Below, one piece after another: positions 1 through 7,704 of a DNA stretch of 29,788 nt (position 1 is its first letter; each line of letters starts with the position of its first letter). Under the pieces are notes generated by a model. That model saw nothing but the letters and a program-made list of their open reading frames with translations. It was not told where the DNA came from and searched no databases. The stretch spans positions 1 to 29,788 of the forward strand of contig ONBA01000030.1 in assembly GCA_900315975.1 (NCBI GenBank), read 5' to 3'. Source of the stretch: an uncultured Ruminococcus sp. GTDB lineage: Bacteria; Bacillota_A; Clostridia; Oscillospirales; Ruminococcaceae. A program made the translations under genes and the position numbers.

Positions 1-124
1 TAAGACATCTACACTCACAGTTCCTGTTACAGCAGCCCGCAACGGTCAGAAGTACCGCTGCATCGTTAAGTCCTCCAACGGCACATCAGTTACATCTTCA
101 ACTGCTACACTGACCGTTAAATAA
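1..124 (+). CDS. 3' end of an Ig-like repeat surface protein (partial)
   Basis: This is the last 40 codons of a gene that begins outside the window; the frame opens at base 2 and stops at TAA 122-124. The visible residues are the end of one immunoglobulin-like repeat, with the hallmark NGQKYRCIVKSSNGT and closing strand STATLTVK. The same repeat type fills the proteins at 25442-28459 and 28870-29788, and the last repeat at 28335-28459 is almost identical in DNA. There is no LPXTG motif or dockerin at the C-terminus, so anchoring is unclear. A surface or secreted adhesion role is inferred from the fold only. Confidence 0.8.
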   Translation, partial: KTSTLTVPVTAARNGQKYRCIVKSSNGTSVTSSTATLTVK

Positions 125-145
125 ACCACCCTTTTTTAACGGCAG

Positions 146-176
146 AAGCCCCGCAGATACCTGCGGGGCTTTTTTT
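146..176 (+). terminator. Rho-independent terminator of the Ig-repeat gene
   Basis: An 11-bp perfect stem (146-156 with 161-171), GC-rich, with a 4-base loop, is followed by a T run to 176. Nearly the same hairpin lies after the Ig-repeat gene at 28481, so the 3' ends of the two genes appear to be copies. Confidence 0.9.
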
Positions 177-264
177 ATCAGCTTTTATGCCGGAGATCGT
201 GTTGGGAATATACAATAGCCACTCAAAGCGCCGTTTTTTATGTTAAATAAGTGTATTTCGTCAA

Positions 265-293
265 TTGACTTATTTCCGGGCGGGTGATATAAT
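265..293 (+). promoter_or_regulatory. Sigma-A-type promoter
   Basis: TTGACT at 265-270, a 17-base spacer and TATAAT at 288-293. It would start a transcript near 300 that runs through about 135 bases of leader into the hairpin at 437. Confidence 0.6.
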
Positions 294-347
294 TATGGTG
301 TATATTTTATTCATCAAAAATTAACAAAGGGATTTTCAAAATAGGGG

Positions 348-376
348 TTGACAAATATGCCGAGGTCTGCTGAAAT
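348..376 (+). promoter_or_regulatory. Possible second promoter, weak -10
   Basis: TTGACA at 348-353, a 17-base spacer and TGAAAT at 371-376 (4 of 6 matches). It begins TTGACAAA and shares ATGCCG with the promoter at 24535-24563. Both are followed by ACAGACAGGGT (388-398 here), then by a terminator-like hairpin. Confidence 0.35.
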
Positions 377-436
377 TCGCCAGACAAACAGACAGGGTAT
401 AACTGCGCCCTTTTCGCTTTTAACTCATGTTAATAA

Positions 437-480
437 ACCGTACTCTGCATGGTGAGATGCCGTGCAGGGTGCGGTTTTGT
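437..480 (+). terminator. Strong leader hairpin, attenuator or terminator
   Basis: Bases 437-453 pair with 459-475 in an uninterrupted 17-bp stem (including four G-U type pairs) around a 5-base loop, followed by TTTTGTTATTATC. It lies between two upstream promoters and the small ORF at 507. This matches the arrangement at 18549 and, on the other strand, at 24453. It may stop the leader transcript before the downstream genes; conditional read-through is an inference. Confidence 0.65.
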
Positions 481-506
481 TATTATCATTTTATTGTGGT
501 GTTTAT

Positions 507-620
507 ATGGAAAAACACTATACGCCCGCCGATGCCGTAAATTCAGCGGTTACGGCGGAAACCGCTTGTCTGCCGGCTGGATCAGCGGCAGGCTCTCCCG
601 AGGAAAGGAGGTCGCCATGA
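507..620 (+). CDS. Small ORF of 37 codons, possibly degraded
   Basis: ATG at 507 opens a 37-residue frame (MEKHYTPADAVNSAV..., ending PEERRSP) that closes at TGA 618-620, overlapping the ATG of the next frame at 617 in the ATGA arrangement of coupled genes. No good ribosome binding site precedes 507. It lies just downstream of the hairpin at 437, where a regulated gene would begin. I recognise no family. The overlap with a following signal-peptide-like start suggests a former two-gene operon, now decayed. Confidence 0.25.
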   Translation: MEKHYTPADAVNSAVTAETACLPAGSAAGSPEERRSP

Positions 621-760
621 TAAAGACAGCTAAACGCCTGTTCAGCTTTATGCTGGTGCTGCTATACGATGCTGATACCGCCTTATGAATGCTCCTCGAA
701 TGAACCGCTGCTTCTGAGAGAAGATGTGACCAATAACGGTGTGTTTTCTTATCCTCCAAC
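617..760 (+). pseudogene. Frameshifted remnant of a secreted or lipoprotein gene
   Basis: A clear ribosome binding site (AAAGGAGG, about 605-611) precedes ATG 617, which reads MIKTAKRLFSFMLVLL, a good signal-peptide start. The frame then becomes YDADTAL and stops near 688. Shifting frame at about 669 continues the hydrophobic run with MLIPPYECSSNEPLL, giving a plausible signal peptide or lipobox-like end. I read this as one gene broken by a small insertion or deletion, with most of the body lost before the hairpin at 782. Function unknown. Confidence 0.35.
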
Positions 761-781
761 GGCGCAACAGATAATAACAGC

Positions 782-818
782 GAAAGGACCTTCGTCCCAA
801 TGGAACGGAGGTCCTTTC
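782..818. terminator. Hairpin between the decayed locus and the esterase gene
   Basis: A 10-bp perfect outer stem (782-791 with 809-818) has further inner pairing. It lies 54 bases beyond the minus-strand stop of the esterase and could end that transcript or the plus-strand one. There is no strong T run on either side, so it is less certain than the other terminators. Confidence 0.45.
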
Positions 819-872
819 TGTCAGGCTTATATTACTTGTTTTTGCAGAATATCTGCAAAGGAGGCAAGTGGA

Positions 873-2609
873 TTATTTGAATACATATCTCAGGAAATTA
901 TACATATGAGGAGTAACCGTGGCACCGCCGTGATCGCCCTGCGGGATAACGTTCCAGAGATGCTCAACGCCGTTGTTCGAGAGAGCCTTATGATATGACT
1001 CAGGATATGTTCCTACTACACCGTCGCTGGCTGCTGCCGAGATGAGAATGAACTCAGGCATTACAGCAGGCTTGAATTCGCTTTCCTGCTTCAGCGAGCC
1101 TTCGTGGGTCATAATCTTATCTGTAGTGGGGAAGATTCCGGGAGCTGCACAGGCGCTTCCGACATAACCGTAATACTGTGAATGAGTGATACCGCAGTAG
1201 AGCGCCTCACGTCCTCCGAGGGAGAAGCCGGTTATAGCGGTATTCTCGCGGCCGGTCTTAACAGAGTAATGCTGCTCCATGTACGGCATAATACTGTTCT
1301 CGACATCTTCGCGAATGAGGTCATAGAGACGCATTGTCTCCTGATTGAACGCCATAGGATTGCCCTGACCTGTAAGCATTGCCGGGCAAACAACGATCAT
1401 TTTCGGGCATACACCGTCAGCAGTCATATTGCCGACCATTGTCTGTATACCCATACCGGGCATTGATGTATGATCGCCGCCGATACCGTGCATTACATAA
1501 AGCACAGGATATTTTTCGTTCGTGTTATATCCGGCAGGAAGGATAACAGTCATCTTCTTCTGACAGTTTCCGTCCTTGGACTGGTATGTTACGACCTCGG
1601 ACTTACCGTAGTCAACACCGCCGCGCTGCTGTGAGAAGTTGGCCGGAGCGTCAGTCTCCATTTTATCAGCCATTTCCTTCATAAGGCCGCCTGAATGTCC
1701 GCCGCCGCCGGAAGTCGTTGTACTGGTTGTTGTATTAGTAGTTGTAGTAACAGTAGTAGTTGTGGTAGTTATCGGATCCGGGAATTTTTTAGTTCTGTTA
1801 AGAAGGAACTGATTAAGCAGCACGATATCATTGAGTTCAAATTCACCGTTGCCGTCGATATCGGAGATCCTTATATCAACTGGGTTTGAATCTCCGCTGA
1901 ATCTCTTGATTATCTTCCGGCGGGCGATGATAAGGTCAAAAACGTTGAGCTTTCCGTCACCGTTGAAATCGCCGGTGATAAACTGACCGGAAGGTCCTGA
2001 GCTTCCTGCGCCGTCAACAACGCCGTTTCCTGTAACGATCGCTGAAGGCGTACCGGCACTTGCAGCGGTAAAGCTGTCGAGGTAGAAATCCACAAGGCTG
2101 TCCGGAGCTTCAAAGTAAAGAGTCGCGTTCTCTGCACCCTCCGGAATGGTGTAGTTTATGTTTGAAATATCTGTCCACTTTCCGCTTTCTGCGGTAACAA
2201 GAGCGATCTCAGCATAATTGCTGCCCATAAAGCCGCTGCCGTATTCAAGCGTCATCTTGATATCGACAGGCGAACCGCTCTTCTGCATTACGGCGGCACT
2301 GAAACTGAGGGACTTTCCGGCAGCAAAATCAGCTCCCGAAAGTGTCATAGCAACTCCGTTCCATTTTTCTGTACGGTTTGATACATGAAGAGATGCAGAT
2401 CCGCTGTAATAGTTTTCTGAATCCCGTTCAAGCTGAGCGTTTCCTCTCGGATTCCAGCCTGTATCGTTTCCGTTGTCAAAATCTGAAACGATAATATCTG
2501 CTGCGAAAGCATTGTTCGTTTCAAATCTGCTGCCAACTGCTCCTGATGTGCCAAGGATAGCTGCTGAAGCGGTTACAGCTGCGAGCTTCTTGAGAATTTC
2601 GCTTTTCAT
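873..2609 (-). CDS. Secreted CBM22-like / dockerin / CE1 feruloyl esterase-type enzyme
   Basis: The protein has 578 residues if started at ATG 2609, which has GGGAGG (2617-2622) at good spacing and begins MKSEILKK with a signal peptide ending near NAFA; the upstream in-frame start at 2648 is less likely. Domains in order: a CBM22-like xylan-binding domain, about 38-182 (SGSASLHVSNRTEKWNG); a type I dockerin, about 212-275, with two calcium loops (DFNGDGKLN, DIDGNGEFE); a Thr-rich linker 281-299 then Gly/Ser; and a CE1 esterase domain, about 310-578. Likely catalytic residues are Ser463 in GFSLGG, Asp529 in SDGVVG and His560 in GDHGG. Family knowledge points to release of ferulate or acetyl groups from xylan. 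The dockerin in the middle, not at the end, is typical of Ruminococcus multi-module enzymes. The substrate is inferred. Confidence 0.9.
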   Translation of the reverse strand: MKSEILKKLAAVTASAAILGTSGAVGSRFETNNAFAADIIVSDFDNGNDTGWNPRGNAQLERDSENYYSGSASLHVSNRTEKWNGVAMTLSGADFAAGKSLSFSAAVMQKSGSPVDIKMTLEYGSGFMGSNYAEIALVTAESGKWTDISNINYTIPEGAENATLYFEAPDSLVDFYLDSFTAASAGTPSAIVTGNGVVDGAGSSGPSGQFITGDFNGDGKLNVFDLIIARRKIIKRFSGDSNPVDIRISDIDGNGEFELNDIVLLNQFLLNRTKKFPDPITTTTTTVTTTTNTTTSTTTSGGGGHSGGLMKEMADKMETDAPANFSQQRGGVDYGKSEVVTYQSKDGNCQKKMTVILPAGYNTNEKYPVLYVMHGIGGDHTSMPGMGIQTMVGNMTADGVCPKMIVVCPAMLTGQGNPMAFNQETMRLYDLIREDVENSIMPYMEQHYSVKTGRENTAITGFSLGGREALYCGITHSQYYGYVGSACAAPGIFPTTDKIMTHEGSLKQESEFKPAVMPEFILISAAASDGVVGTYPESYHKALSNNGVEHLWNVIPQGDHGGATVTPHMYNFLRYVFK

Positions 2610-2680
2610 TGTAATTCCTCCCAATAAAATATAATGCCCAATTCCCACTTCAGCACAAAAGTTATATCTATTTAAATTAG

Positions 2681-2709
2681 ATTATATCACTTATTTGCGA
2701 TTTACACAA
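2681..2709 (-). promoter_or_regulatory. Likely promoter of the dockerin esterase
   Basis: On the minus strand, TTGTGT (2704-2709), a 17-base spacer and TATAAT (2681-2686) preceded by TG as an extended -10. It lies about 70 bases upstream of the chosen start. Confidence 0.5.
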
Positions 2710-2908
2710 GCTATATATTGTCAAATTTTAACAAAATAGTTCACAAATTGCTATAATATACATCTTTTTGTCCGCTGTTGCTTTCCCGAAGGTATCATAC
2801 CCTGCTGCGGACCTCATTTTTGTGATATAAAAAGAACACCAAGTTCATTCTGAAACGCGGAGCTGTACTTTTATTTTTCATTGCTCAATATTGCATATTG
2901 AATTTTAT

Positions 2909-2998
2909 GCAGGAGGGATAGTACGAAGAATAGACGATCTCAGAAGAGGCGTGATACCCAAGGAGATACGCCGCACTATGCGTATACGCGAGGGCGAA
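2909..2998 (+). pseudogene. Remnant of an AbrB/SpoVT-type DNA-binding domain
   Basis: The plus frame reads GGIVRRIDDLRRGVIPKEIR and RTMRIREG, which is the swapped-hairpin AbrB/SpoVT N-terminal domain. The initiator region is lost and the conserved LGRVVIPKEIR core is altered to LRRGVIPKEIR. Homology ends right after RIREG, where the frame runs into unrelated sequence ending near 3178. The same segment with the same end point is present at 24998. It cannot encode a working repressor, because the rest of the domain and any effector domain are missing. Confidence 0.75.
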
Positions 2999-3132
2999 AA
3001 AAGCACAAACAGCTATAAATTTCAAACAAACGCTCCGATACTCCTTGAGGTTTACGCACTTTTACGTCTCTGTTCTGATGCGGTTATTTCATTCGGGCAG
3101 TGGTATAAAAACTCACAGGCAATAACAAAGAA

Positions 3133-3159
3133 AGCGGCAGATATTCTCTGCCGCTTTTA
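3133..3159 (+). terminator. Terminator hairpin after the AbrB remnant
   Basis: A 9-bp stem (3133-3141 with 3147-3155) on a 5-base loop, followed by TTTTA. Confidence 0.65.
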
Positions 3160-3178
3160 TTTCGGGTTCAGGAGGTGA

Positions 3179-3448
3179 GATCAATATTGGAGTTTGTGGG
3201 GAACTATCCTGCATCTCCGCCGTTTTTCATGCCAGAAACTTCCTATATCGGCTCAATTGCATCGAGCAGATCAGATCACATTCGTTTACGCATGGATACC
3301 GGAGATCGTGGCAGCGAACAGGACGCAGTCTTTTCACATAAGATACTGCTGATTATTGAAGCGCATACCGGTGTAATAGGTGTTTGTTGTGTGTGTCAGT
3401 TTACAGTGATACTATAGCATATTATTTCAGAAAAATCAAGTTAAATTT
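3179..3448. other. Intergenic stretch with no recognisable gene
   Basis: Between the hairpin at 3133 and the end of the CotH gene I see only short frames without ribosome binding sites or recognisable protein features. A short motif (GGAGATCGTG) is shared with about 190-200. Confidence 0.5.
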
Positions 3449-3468
3449 ATAAAAAGCAATAATGCTTT
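3449..3468 (-). terminator. Probable terminator of the CotH-dockerin gene
   Basis: On the minus strand a 6-bp stem AAAGCA/TGCTTT (3463-3468 with 3453-3458) with a 4-base loop is followed by TTTTTATAAATTT. It lies 34 bases beyond the stop codon. Confidence 0.45.
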
Positions 3469-3501
3469 ATTTTATTATGACTTTTCAGCCGGATCAGTTT
3501 T

Positions 3502-6159
3502 TTACAGGCTGCTTTTATTCCCGAAAAGCTCGCGTCTCATAAGGCAGAGGTCGAAGACGTCCAGCTTTTTGTTGCCGTTGAAGTCACCGGCTTCCCAATC
3601 ATTGAGTGCGGAGCTGTTTCTGCCGAGGAGCCAGTTTTGCAGCAGAACGAGGTCGGAAATGTTCAGCTCGCCGTCCGAGTTGATATCGCCGCGTACCTCC
3701 TGTTTTTCACCGAAGCTTGCGGTGACAGTCACAGCCTCTTTGAGCGTAACGGTAACGGTCCTGTCATTGCCTGTGATACCGCCGTTCCAGCCTGTGAAGC
3801 TCGCACCCTTGTCGGGGATAGCAGTCAGTGTAACGGGACAGTCAGGGGAGTACTGACCGCTCCAGCCGTTCGATGTATCGGGAGTTATGGAGTTTATCCT
3901 GATTTTTCCGCTGCCGGAGGTTTTCAGAGTAATGGTCTGCATATCGGGTGAAAGCCCGAGATAATTACGCATATCTTCGAGAGTGTACTTGGGACGCTCA
4001 CGGAAGAAGGTCGCGATCTGCGGCAGTGTCTTGTTCTTGTACTGCTCGCGGTTGTAGCTCAGGTTGCTCTCCTTCGAGCCGCCGAAAAAACCCCACCAGC
4101 GGAGCGTGGAATTCGCGAGCATCTCGGTGTAATCCCTGCTGTAGGTGTCGATCATTGCGCTGACCGTTTCGGTCGAGAGAACATCGTTTGCGAGATCGCA
4201 GTAGACGTTCACGAACTTGTTGCGGAACTCCTTGTTTTTGAGAAGGCTGATGAACAGGTTGGTCGGAGCATACTTGCCGCCGTCCTCATTGAACTGAACA
4301 TGGCGGAAGCTGTCGTAGGCGTAGCCCTCAACGCCGCCGAAGTCCGCGTATGTAGCACCCATAGTGTAGTCGTAGTCGAACGAGATGAAGCGCCACTTGC
4401 CGTCGCTGTAAGGGTTGCCCTCGATAGCAGCGCCGGTATTCCGCCACATACCGCAGTTGCGGTTAGGCCAGTCGTAGGTGCCGAGGTAGATGCCGGCGGC
4501 ATAGTGGTCGATGATGCTGTCGATGTCGATGAAATCGCAGACAGCCTTGTAGTTTGCCGCATCTGAAAGGTCGAGCCCGGCGTATTTGTCGCAGATGTTC
4601 ATGAAGCTGTCGAACTCCTCCTGCTTGCCCTCCTCGAGCTCACCGTTCTTTATCATTGCAACGCTGCCTTTTTCGATACCGTAGTTGGTCTCGATGAAGT
4701 AGTCGGAGAGCTTCTCGATCATCTCGTAAAGTCCCCAGTATTCGCCGTTCAGAAAGACGGCGCATCTTTGCATATTCTGAGTTGTGAGAGCGTCCCTGTC
4801 ACCGACGAGCTTCTGTGCAAAGCCGTCGCGGAGACGAACCTCATCGCCCACGCTTCTGAGCGATATGGAGTCGTATTTGTCTATGAGTTTTCCCTGCCAG
4901 TCGTAATTGTCAGGGATAAGCGGGTATTTTATCTTGGAAGCACCGTAATCGCTCCTTGCATAAAGGTGGAAGCTTTTCTGTGCGGTATTTCGTGTGGAAG
5001 CGCCCTTGATGCGGATACCCATGTTCTGCTCAACGATGTTCTCACCGTTCCGGAAGATAGTAATGGAAGCCTCACGCTCCCACTCCTTGCCGTGGAAGAA
5101 GTAGTTGGAGATATTGTCCGTGTCCCAGACGCTCTTTTTCGGGTCGAAAGCGGAGCTGTTCTTCCATTCGAGGTACTTGTTTCCGGTGACGTAGATGCCC
5201 TTATCCGGGTCAAAAAGGTTATCCGGGTCAGTGACGAGCGATACAACGGTCAGGTCCTTGTACTGCGCGAGGTTCCCGCTTGTGACGAAGTAGGTCTGGC
5301 TGACGACCTTGCTGAAGGTGCCGTCCGCACTCTTTGCGGCAGCGCGGACAACGGTCGCCTTGTCCACATTGAATGTCGGCTTCTGATAACCTGTCTGTCT
5401 CGAAATGGAAACGGCAGAGTTCTCATTCTCGGCATAATTGCTGTAAAGGTTAGGCTCGCTGGTGCGGTCCTTGACGGTGACAGCGGACGAGTAGACCTGT
5501 GCTGTCGAAGAAGTTTTCGGGTCACTGCCGTCGGTTGTGTAGTAGATAGTATCATTCCTGCCGGAGGAAAGTGTCAGCGCGAAGTCGGTCCCGTAGAAGC
5601 CGGAAGGCGCTGAAAAGACCGGTGCTGAAACGGCGGCTGCATTTGCCTTTGCAGGCGTGGGCGACATTATCTCGAACGTGTCGCCGCCGTCAGGCGTTCT
5701 GCCGTAGGTGACATCATTTCCGAGCGTAGGAAGTTCGACCTGCTGTAATATGCTTCCGTCGGGACTTGCAAGTACGACGGTATCGCCGTTCTTGCTGAGT
5801 GCAAATCCGGTGTGGAATTCGGAAGCCGTTGACTGCTGTTTTGAAGCAAAGACTATCATGTGCTCGCCGGCTCTGATAGTGGTACCGCTCGGGAAAGTGA
5901 ACGCGAGCGGCGTATCGGGCTTGTCGGATAAGCCGAAGCCGGAAAGGTCAACGGACGAACTGCCGGGATTGTACAGCTCTATCCAGTCGGAGTATTCTCC
6001 GTAGCTGTCGGCAAGGCAGGACTTGTTCTGCGAGCAGACCTCGTTTATACAAACGGACGGCTCGGCGGCGCAGACGATATCAAAGCCCTCCATAGGGCTT
6101 GCAGACACAGTAAGAGCGCCTGCGATTATCGCTGCGGTAAATCTTGATCTCGGTTTCAC
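3502..6159 (-). CDS. Secreted CotH-domain protein with lamin-tail domain and dockerin
   Basis: An 885-residue exported protein. The start is GTG at 6157-6159 behind GAGAGGGG, and a signal peptide ends near VCAAEP (about 32). Modules in order: lamin-tail domain, about 33-165 (INEVCSQN, DWIELYNPG); chitobiase C-terminal-like beta domain, about 178-292 (YYTTDGSDP); CotH domain, about 300-720, with DWPNRN (563-568) and FDYDYTMG (594-601); a bacterial repeat domain, about 735-815 (FTGWNGG); and a type I dockerin, 824-885, with both loops (DINSDGELN, DFNGNKKLD). CotH domains are protein-kinase-fold modules known from spore coats and often joined to dockerins in cellulosome bacteria, where their role is unsettled. 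Its own divergent consensus promoter suggests a single-gene transcript. Confidence 0.9.
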   Translation of the reverse strand: MKPRSRFTAAIIAGALTVSASPMEGFDIVCAAEPSVCINEVCSQNKSCLADSYGEYSDWIELYNPGSSSVDLSGFGLSDKPDTPLAFTFPSGTTIRAGEHMIVFASKQQSTASEFHTGFALSKNGDTVVLASPDGSILQQVELPTLGNDVTYGRTPDGGDTFEIMSPTPAKANAAAVSAPVFSAPSGFYGTDFALTLSSGRNDTIYYTTDGSDPKTSSTAQVYSSAVTVKDRTSEPNLYSNYAENENSAVSISRQTGYQKPTFNVDKATVVRAAAKSADGTFSKVVSQTYFVTSGNLAQYKDLTVVSLVTDPDNLFDPDKGIYVTGNKYLEWKNSSAFDPKKSVWDTDNISNYFFHGKEWEREASITIFRNGENIVEQNMGIRIKGASTRNTAQKSFHLYARSDYGASKIKYPLIPDNYDWQGKLIDKYDSISLRSVGDEVRLRDGFAQKLVGDRDALTTQNMQRCAVFLNGEYWGLYEMIEKLSDYFIETNYGIEKGSVAMIKNGELEEGKQEEFDSFMNICDKYAGLDLSDAANYKAVCDFIDIDSIIDHYAAGIYLGTYDWPNRNCGMWRNTGAAIEGNPYSDGKWRFISFDYDYTMGATYADFGGVEGYAYDSFRHVQFNEDGGKYAPTNLFISLLKNKEFRNKFVNVYCDLANDVLSTETVSAMIDTYSRDYTEMLANSTLRWWGFFGGSKESNLSYNREQYKNKTLPQIATFFRERPKYTLEDMRNYLGLSPDMQTITLKTSGSGKIRINSITPDTSNGWSGQYSPDCPVTLTAIPDKGASFTGWNGGITGNDRTVTVTLKEAVTVTASFGEKQEVRGDINSDGELNISDLVLLQNWLLGRNSSALNDWEAGDFNGNKKLDVFDLCLMRRELFGNKSSL

Positions 6160-6218
6160 AATGAACCCCTCTCTTTCAAAAGTGAAATGTTGATTTTTAC
6201 CGTGTGTATGGTAAGTCT

Positions 6219-6247
6219 ATTATACCCGTAAAATCGGCGTATGTCAA
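6219..6247 (-). promoter_or_regulatory. Consensus promoter of the CotH-dockerin gene
   Basis: On the minus strand, TTGACA (6242-6247), exactly 17 bases, then TATAAT (6219-6224). It is 60 bases upstream of the GTG start and divergent from the promoter at 6285. Confidence 0.85.
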
Positions 6248-6284
6248 GAAAAATCAGACAAAAACAGGGTTGATTTTTTTGTTC

Positions 6285-6314
6285 TTTACATCACTGATAC
6301 TTTTATGGTATAAT
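6285..6314 (+). promoter_or_regulatory. Promoter of the double nitroreductase
   Basis: TTTACA (6285-6290), an 18-base spacer and TATAAT (6309-6314), about 145 bases upstream of the GTG start at 6459. The long leader has no structure that I recognise. Confidence 0.6.
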
Positions 6315-6458
6315 AGTAGCATAAAAGCATAAAAGCATAAGGCACCCGCCCGGAGGATAAACCTGAGCATACTTAATGCTGAACGGCGCATCGTTCTGCC
6401 AAGGTGGTCTGATACCGACAGCTCTGGGTGTTGGATATGATCAAGGGAGGTACAAGCT

Positions 6459-7613
6459 GTGGATCTTTATGAAGCTATTGACCGCAGAAGCAGTGTGCGT
6501 GATTTCAAGGACGAGGCTGTCCCGCGCGAGGTCATCGAGCGCATCATCGGGGCGGCGTATAAAGCTCCGACGAACGACCATTTCAGGGACTGGCATTTCA
6601 TCGTCGTGACAGATAAGGCTGTAATGCGAAAGGTTCTGGAGGGCATTCCGAAAAATCTGACCGTTAAGGACGTGGACAAGATGACGTTCATATCCGACCC
6701 TGTGCAGAAGGAATCCTATCAGTATGCCGTTCCAAAGCAGTACAGTATGCTCATGAACGCGGCGGCTGTTATCATACCGCTCATGAAAAAGAAGGTCGAT
6801 ATCCTTCACCCTGCCGGCCTCTCGCACCTCAACTGCTTTGCTTCGGTGTGGTGCAGTATTGAAAATCTGTGGCTCGCCGCAACAGCGGAGGGATACGGCT
6901 GCAACCTGCGTATACCGCTCGGTGATGAAGAGCAGAAAGCAAGGGAAGCGGCGGGATTTCCCGAAGAATACATGATACCGTGCTTTATCGGTATAGGCAT
7001 ACCTTCGGAGGAGGCTATCCGGACGAAGCAGCTTGCTCCGGATATGGAAAAGCAGCTGCATTGGCAGAAATTCCGAAATACAGGAGGAAAAAACATGGAA
7101 GCTATCGAAAATCTCGTGACAAGAAGAAGCATCAGAAAGTTCAGATCAGACATGGTGCCGAAGGAAGTGATCGAAAAGATCATCGAAGCCGGGACCTATG
7201 CTCCGACCGGAATGAACCGTCAGTCCCCGATAATTATTGCGGTGACGAACAAGGAGCTCCGCGACCGTCTCTCAGCGCAGAATGCGAAGATTATGGGCGC
7301 AGACATCGACCCGTTCTATAATGCGCCTGTTGTGCTCATCGTGCTCGCAAACAAGGCTATGCCGACCTATATTTATGACGGGAGCCTCGTTATGGGCAAC
7401 CTCATGAACGCCGCACACGCCTATGGTATTTCAAGCTGTTGGATACACCGTGCAAAGGAAGAATTTGAGTCCGAGGAGGGCAGGGAACTCCTACGCAGTC
7501 TTGGCATCGAGGGCGATTACGAGGGCATAGGACACTGTATACTCGGCTATGCGGACAGTGAACAGCCGTCGGCTTCTCCGCGCAAGGAAAACTACGCATT
7601 CTGGATAGAATAA
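6459..7613 (+). CDS. Tandem nitroreductase-family protein, two complete domains in one frame
   Basis: Start GTG 6459 behind GGGAGG (6445-6450). Residues 1-205 form one nitroreductase-type FMN oxidoreductase domain (RRSSVRDFKDEAVP, AAYKAPTNDH, LAATAEGYGCNLRIP). Residues 213-384 form a second, more typical one (TRRSIRKFRSDMVP, AGTYAPTGMNRQSP, ISSCWIHRAKEEF). Each is about the size of a normal single-domain family member, which works as a dimer on FMN with NAD(P)H. The joint holds AGGAGG and an ATG with perfect spacing (7082-7097), and codon 206 is CGA where a separate gene would need a stop such as TGA. This is best read as two adjacent genes fused by stop-codon loss; the second domain may still be translated on its own. 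The substrate cannot be told. Confidence 0.88.
   Translation: MDLYEAIDRRSSVRDFKDEAVPREVIERIIGAAYKAPTNDHFRDWHFIVVTDKAVMRKVLEGIPKNLTVKDVDKMTFISDPVQKESYQYAVPKQYSMLMNAAAVIIPLMKKKVDILHPAGLSHLNCFASVWCSIENLWLAATAEGYGCNLRIPLGDEEQKAREAAGFPEEYMIPCFIGIGIPSEEAIRTKQLAPDMEKQLHWQKFRNTGGKNMEAIENLVTRRSIRKFRSDMVPKEVIEKIIEAGTYAPTGMNRQSPIIIAVTNKELRDRLSAQNAKIMGADIDPFYNAPVVLIVLANKAMPTYIYDGSLVMGNLMNAAHAYGISSCWIHRAKEEFESEEGRELLRSLGIEGDYEGIGHCILGYADSEQPSASPRKENYAFWIE
7082..7097 (+). promoter_or_regulatory. Ribosome binding site and start codon inside the double nitroreductase frame
   Basis: AGGAGG at 7082-7087, seven bases, then ATG 7095-7097 (residue 213 of the long frame). Translation from here would give a complete 172-residue nitroreductase ending at 7613. 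Confidence 0.6.
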
Positions 7614-7619
7614 AACAAG

Positions 7620-7640
7620 GGCAGCTCCGGCTGCCTTTTT
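7620..7640 (+). terminator. Terminator after the nitroreductase gene
   Basis: A 6-bp GC-rich stem GGCAGC/GCTGCC (7620-7625 with 7630-7635) with loop TCCG, followed by five T. Confidence 0.7.
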
Positions 7641-7643
7641 ATA

Positions 7644-7672
7644 TTGAAAAAAGCCGGGATATGTGTTATAAT
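7644..7672 (+). promoter_or_regulatory. Promoter of the DUF4434-dockerin gene
   Basis: TTGAAA (7644-7649), a 17-base spacer and TATAAT (7667-7672), directly after the preceding terminator. Confidence 0.75.
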
Positions 7673-7704
7673 CAAATTACCAAGTAACGGAAAGGAGCTT
7701 TGGA

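Noticed and set aside
388..436. ACAGGGT leader as a guanidine-IV (mepA) riboswitch
   Set aside because: Only the first few bases resemble what I recall of that class; the following paired region does not fit, and no transporter gene follows.
2610..2648. Upstream start for the esterase giving 13 more residues
   Set aside because: The upstream start has no ribosome binding site and would place extra residues before a good signal peptide; ATG 2609 has GGGAGG at proper distance.
4768..5613. Long 281-codon plus-strand frame
   Set aside because: It is antisense to the CotH domain, has no ribosome binding site and arises from the codon bias of the real gene.
6441..7061. 206-codon minus-strand frame opposite the nitroreductase
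   Set aside because: It is a shadow of the strongly supported plus-strand gene; no family features and no start signals.
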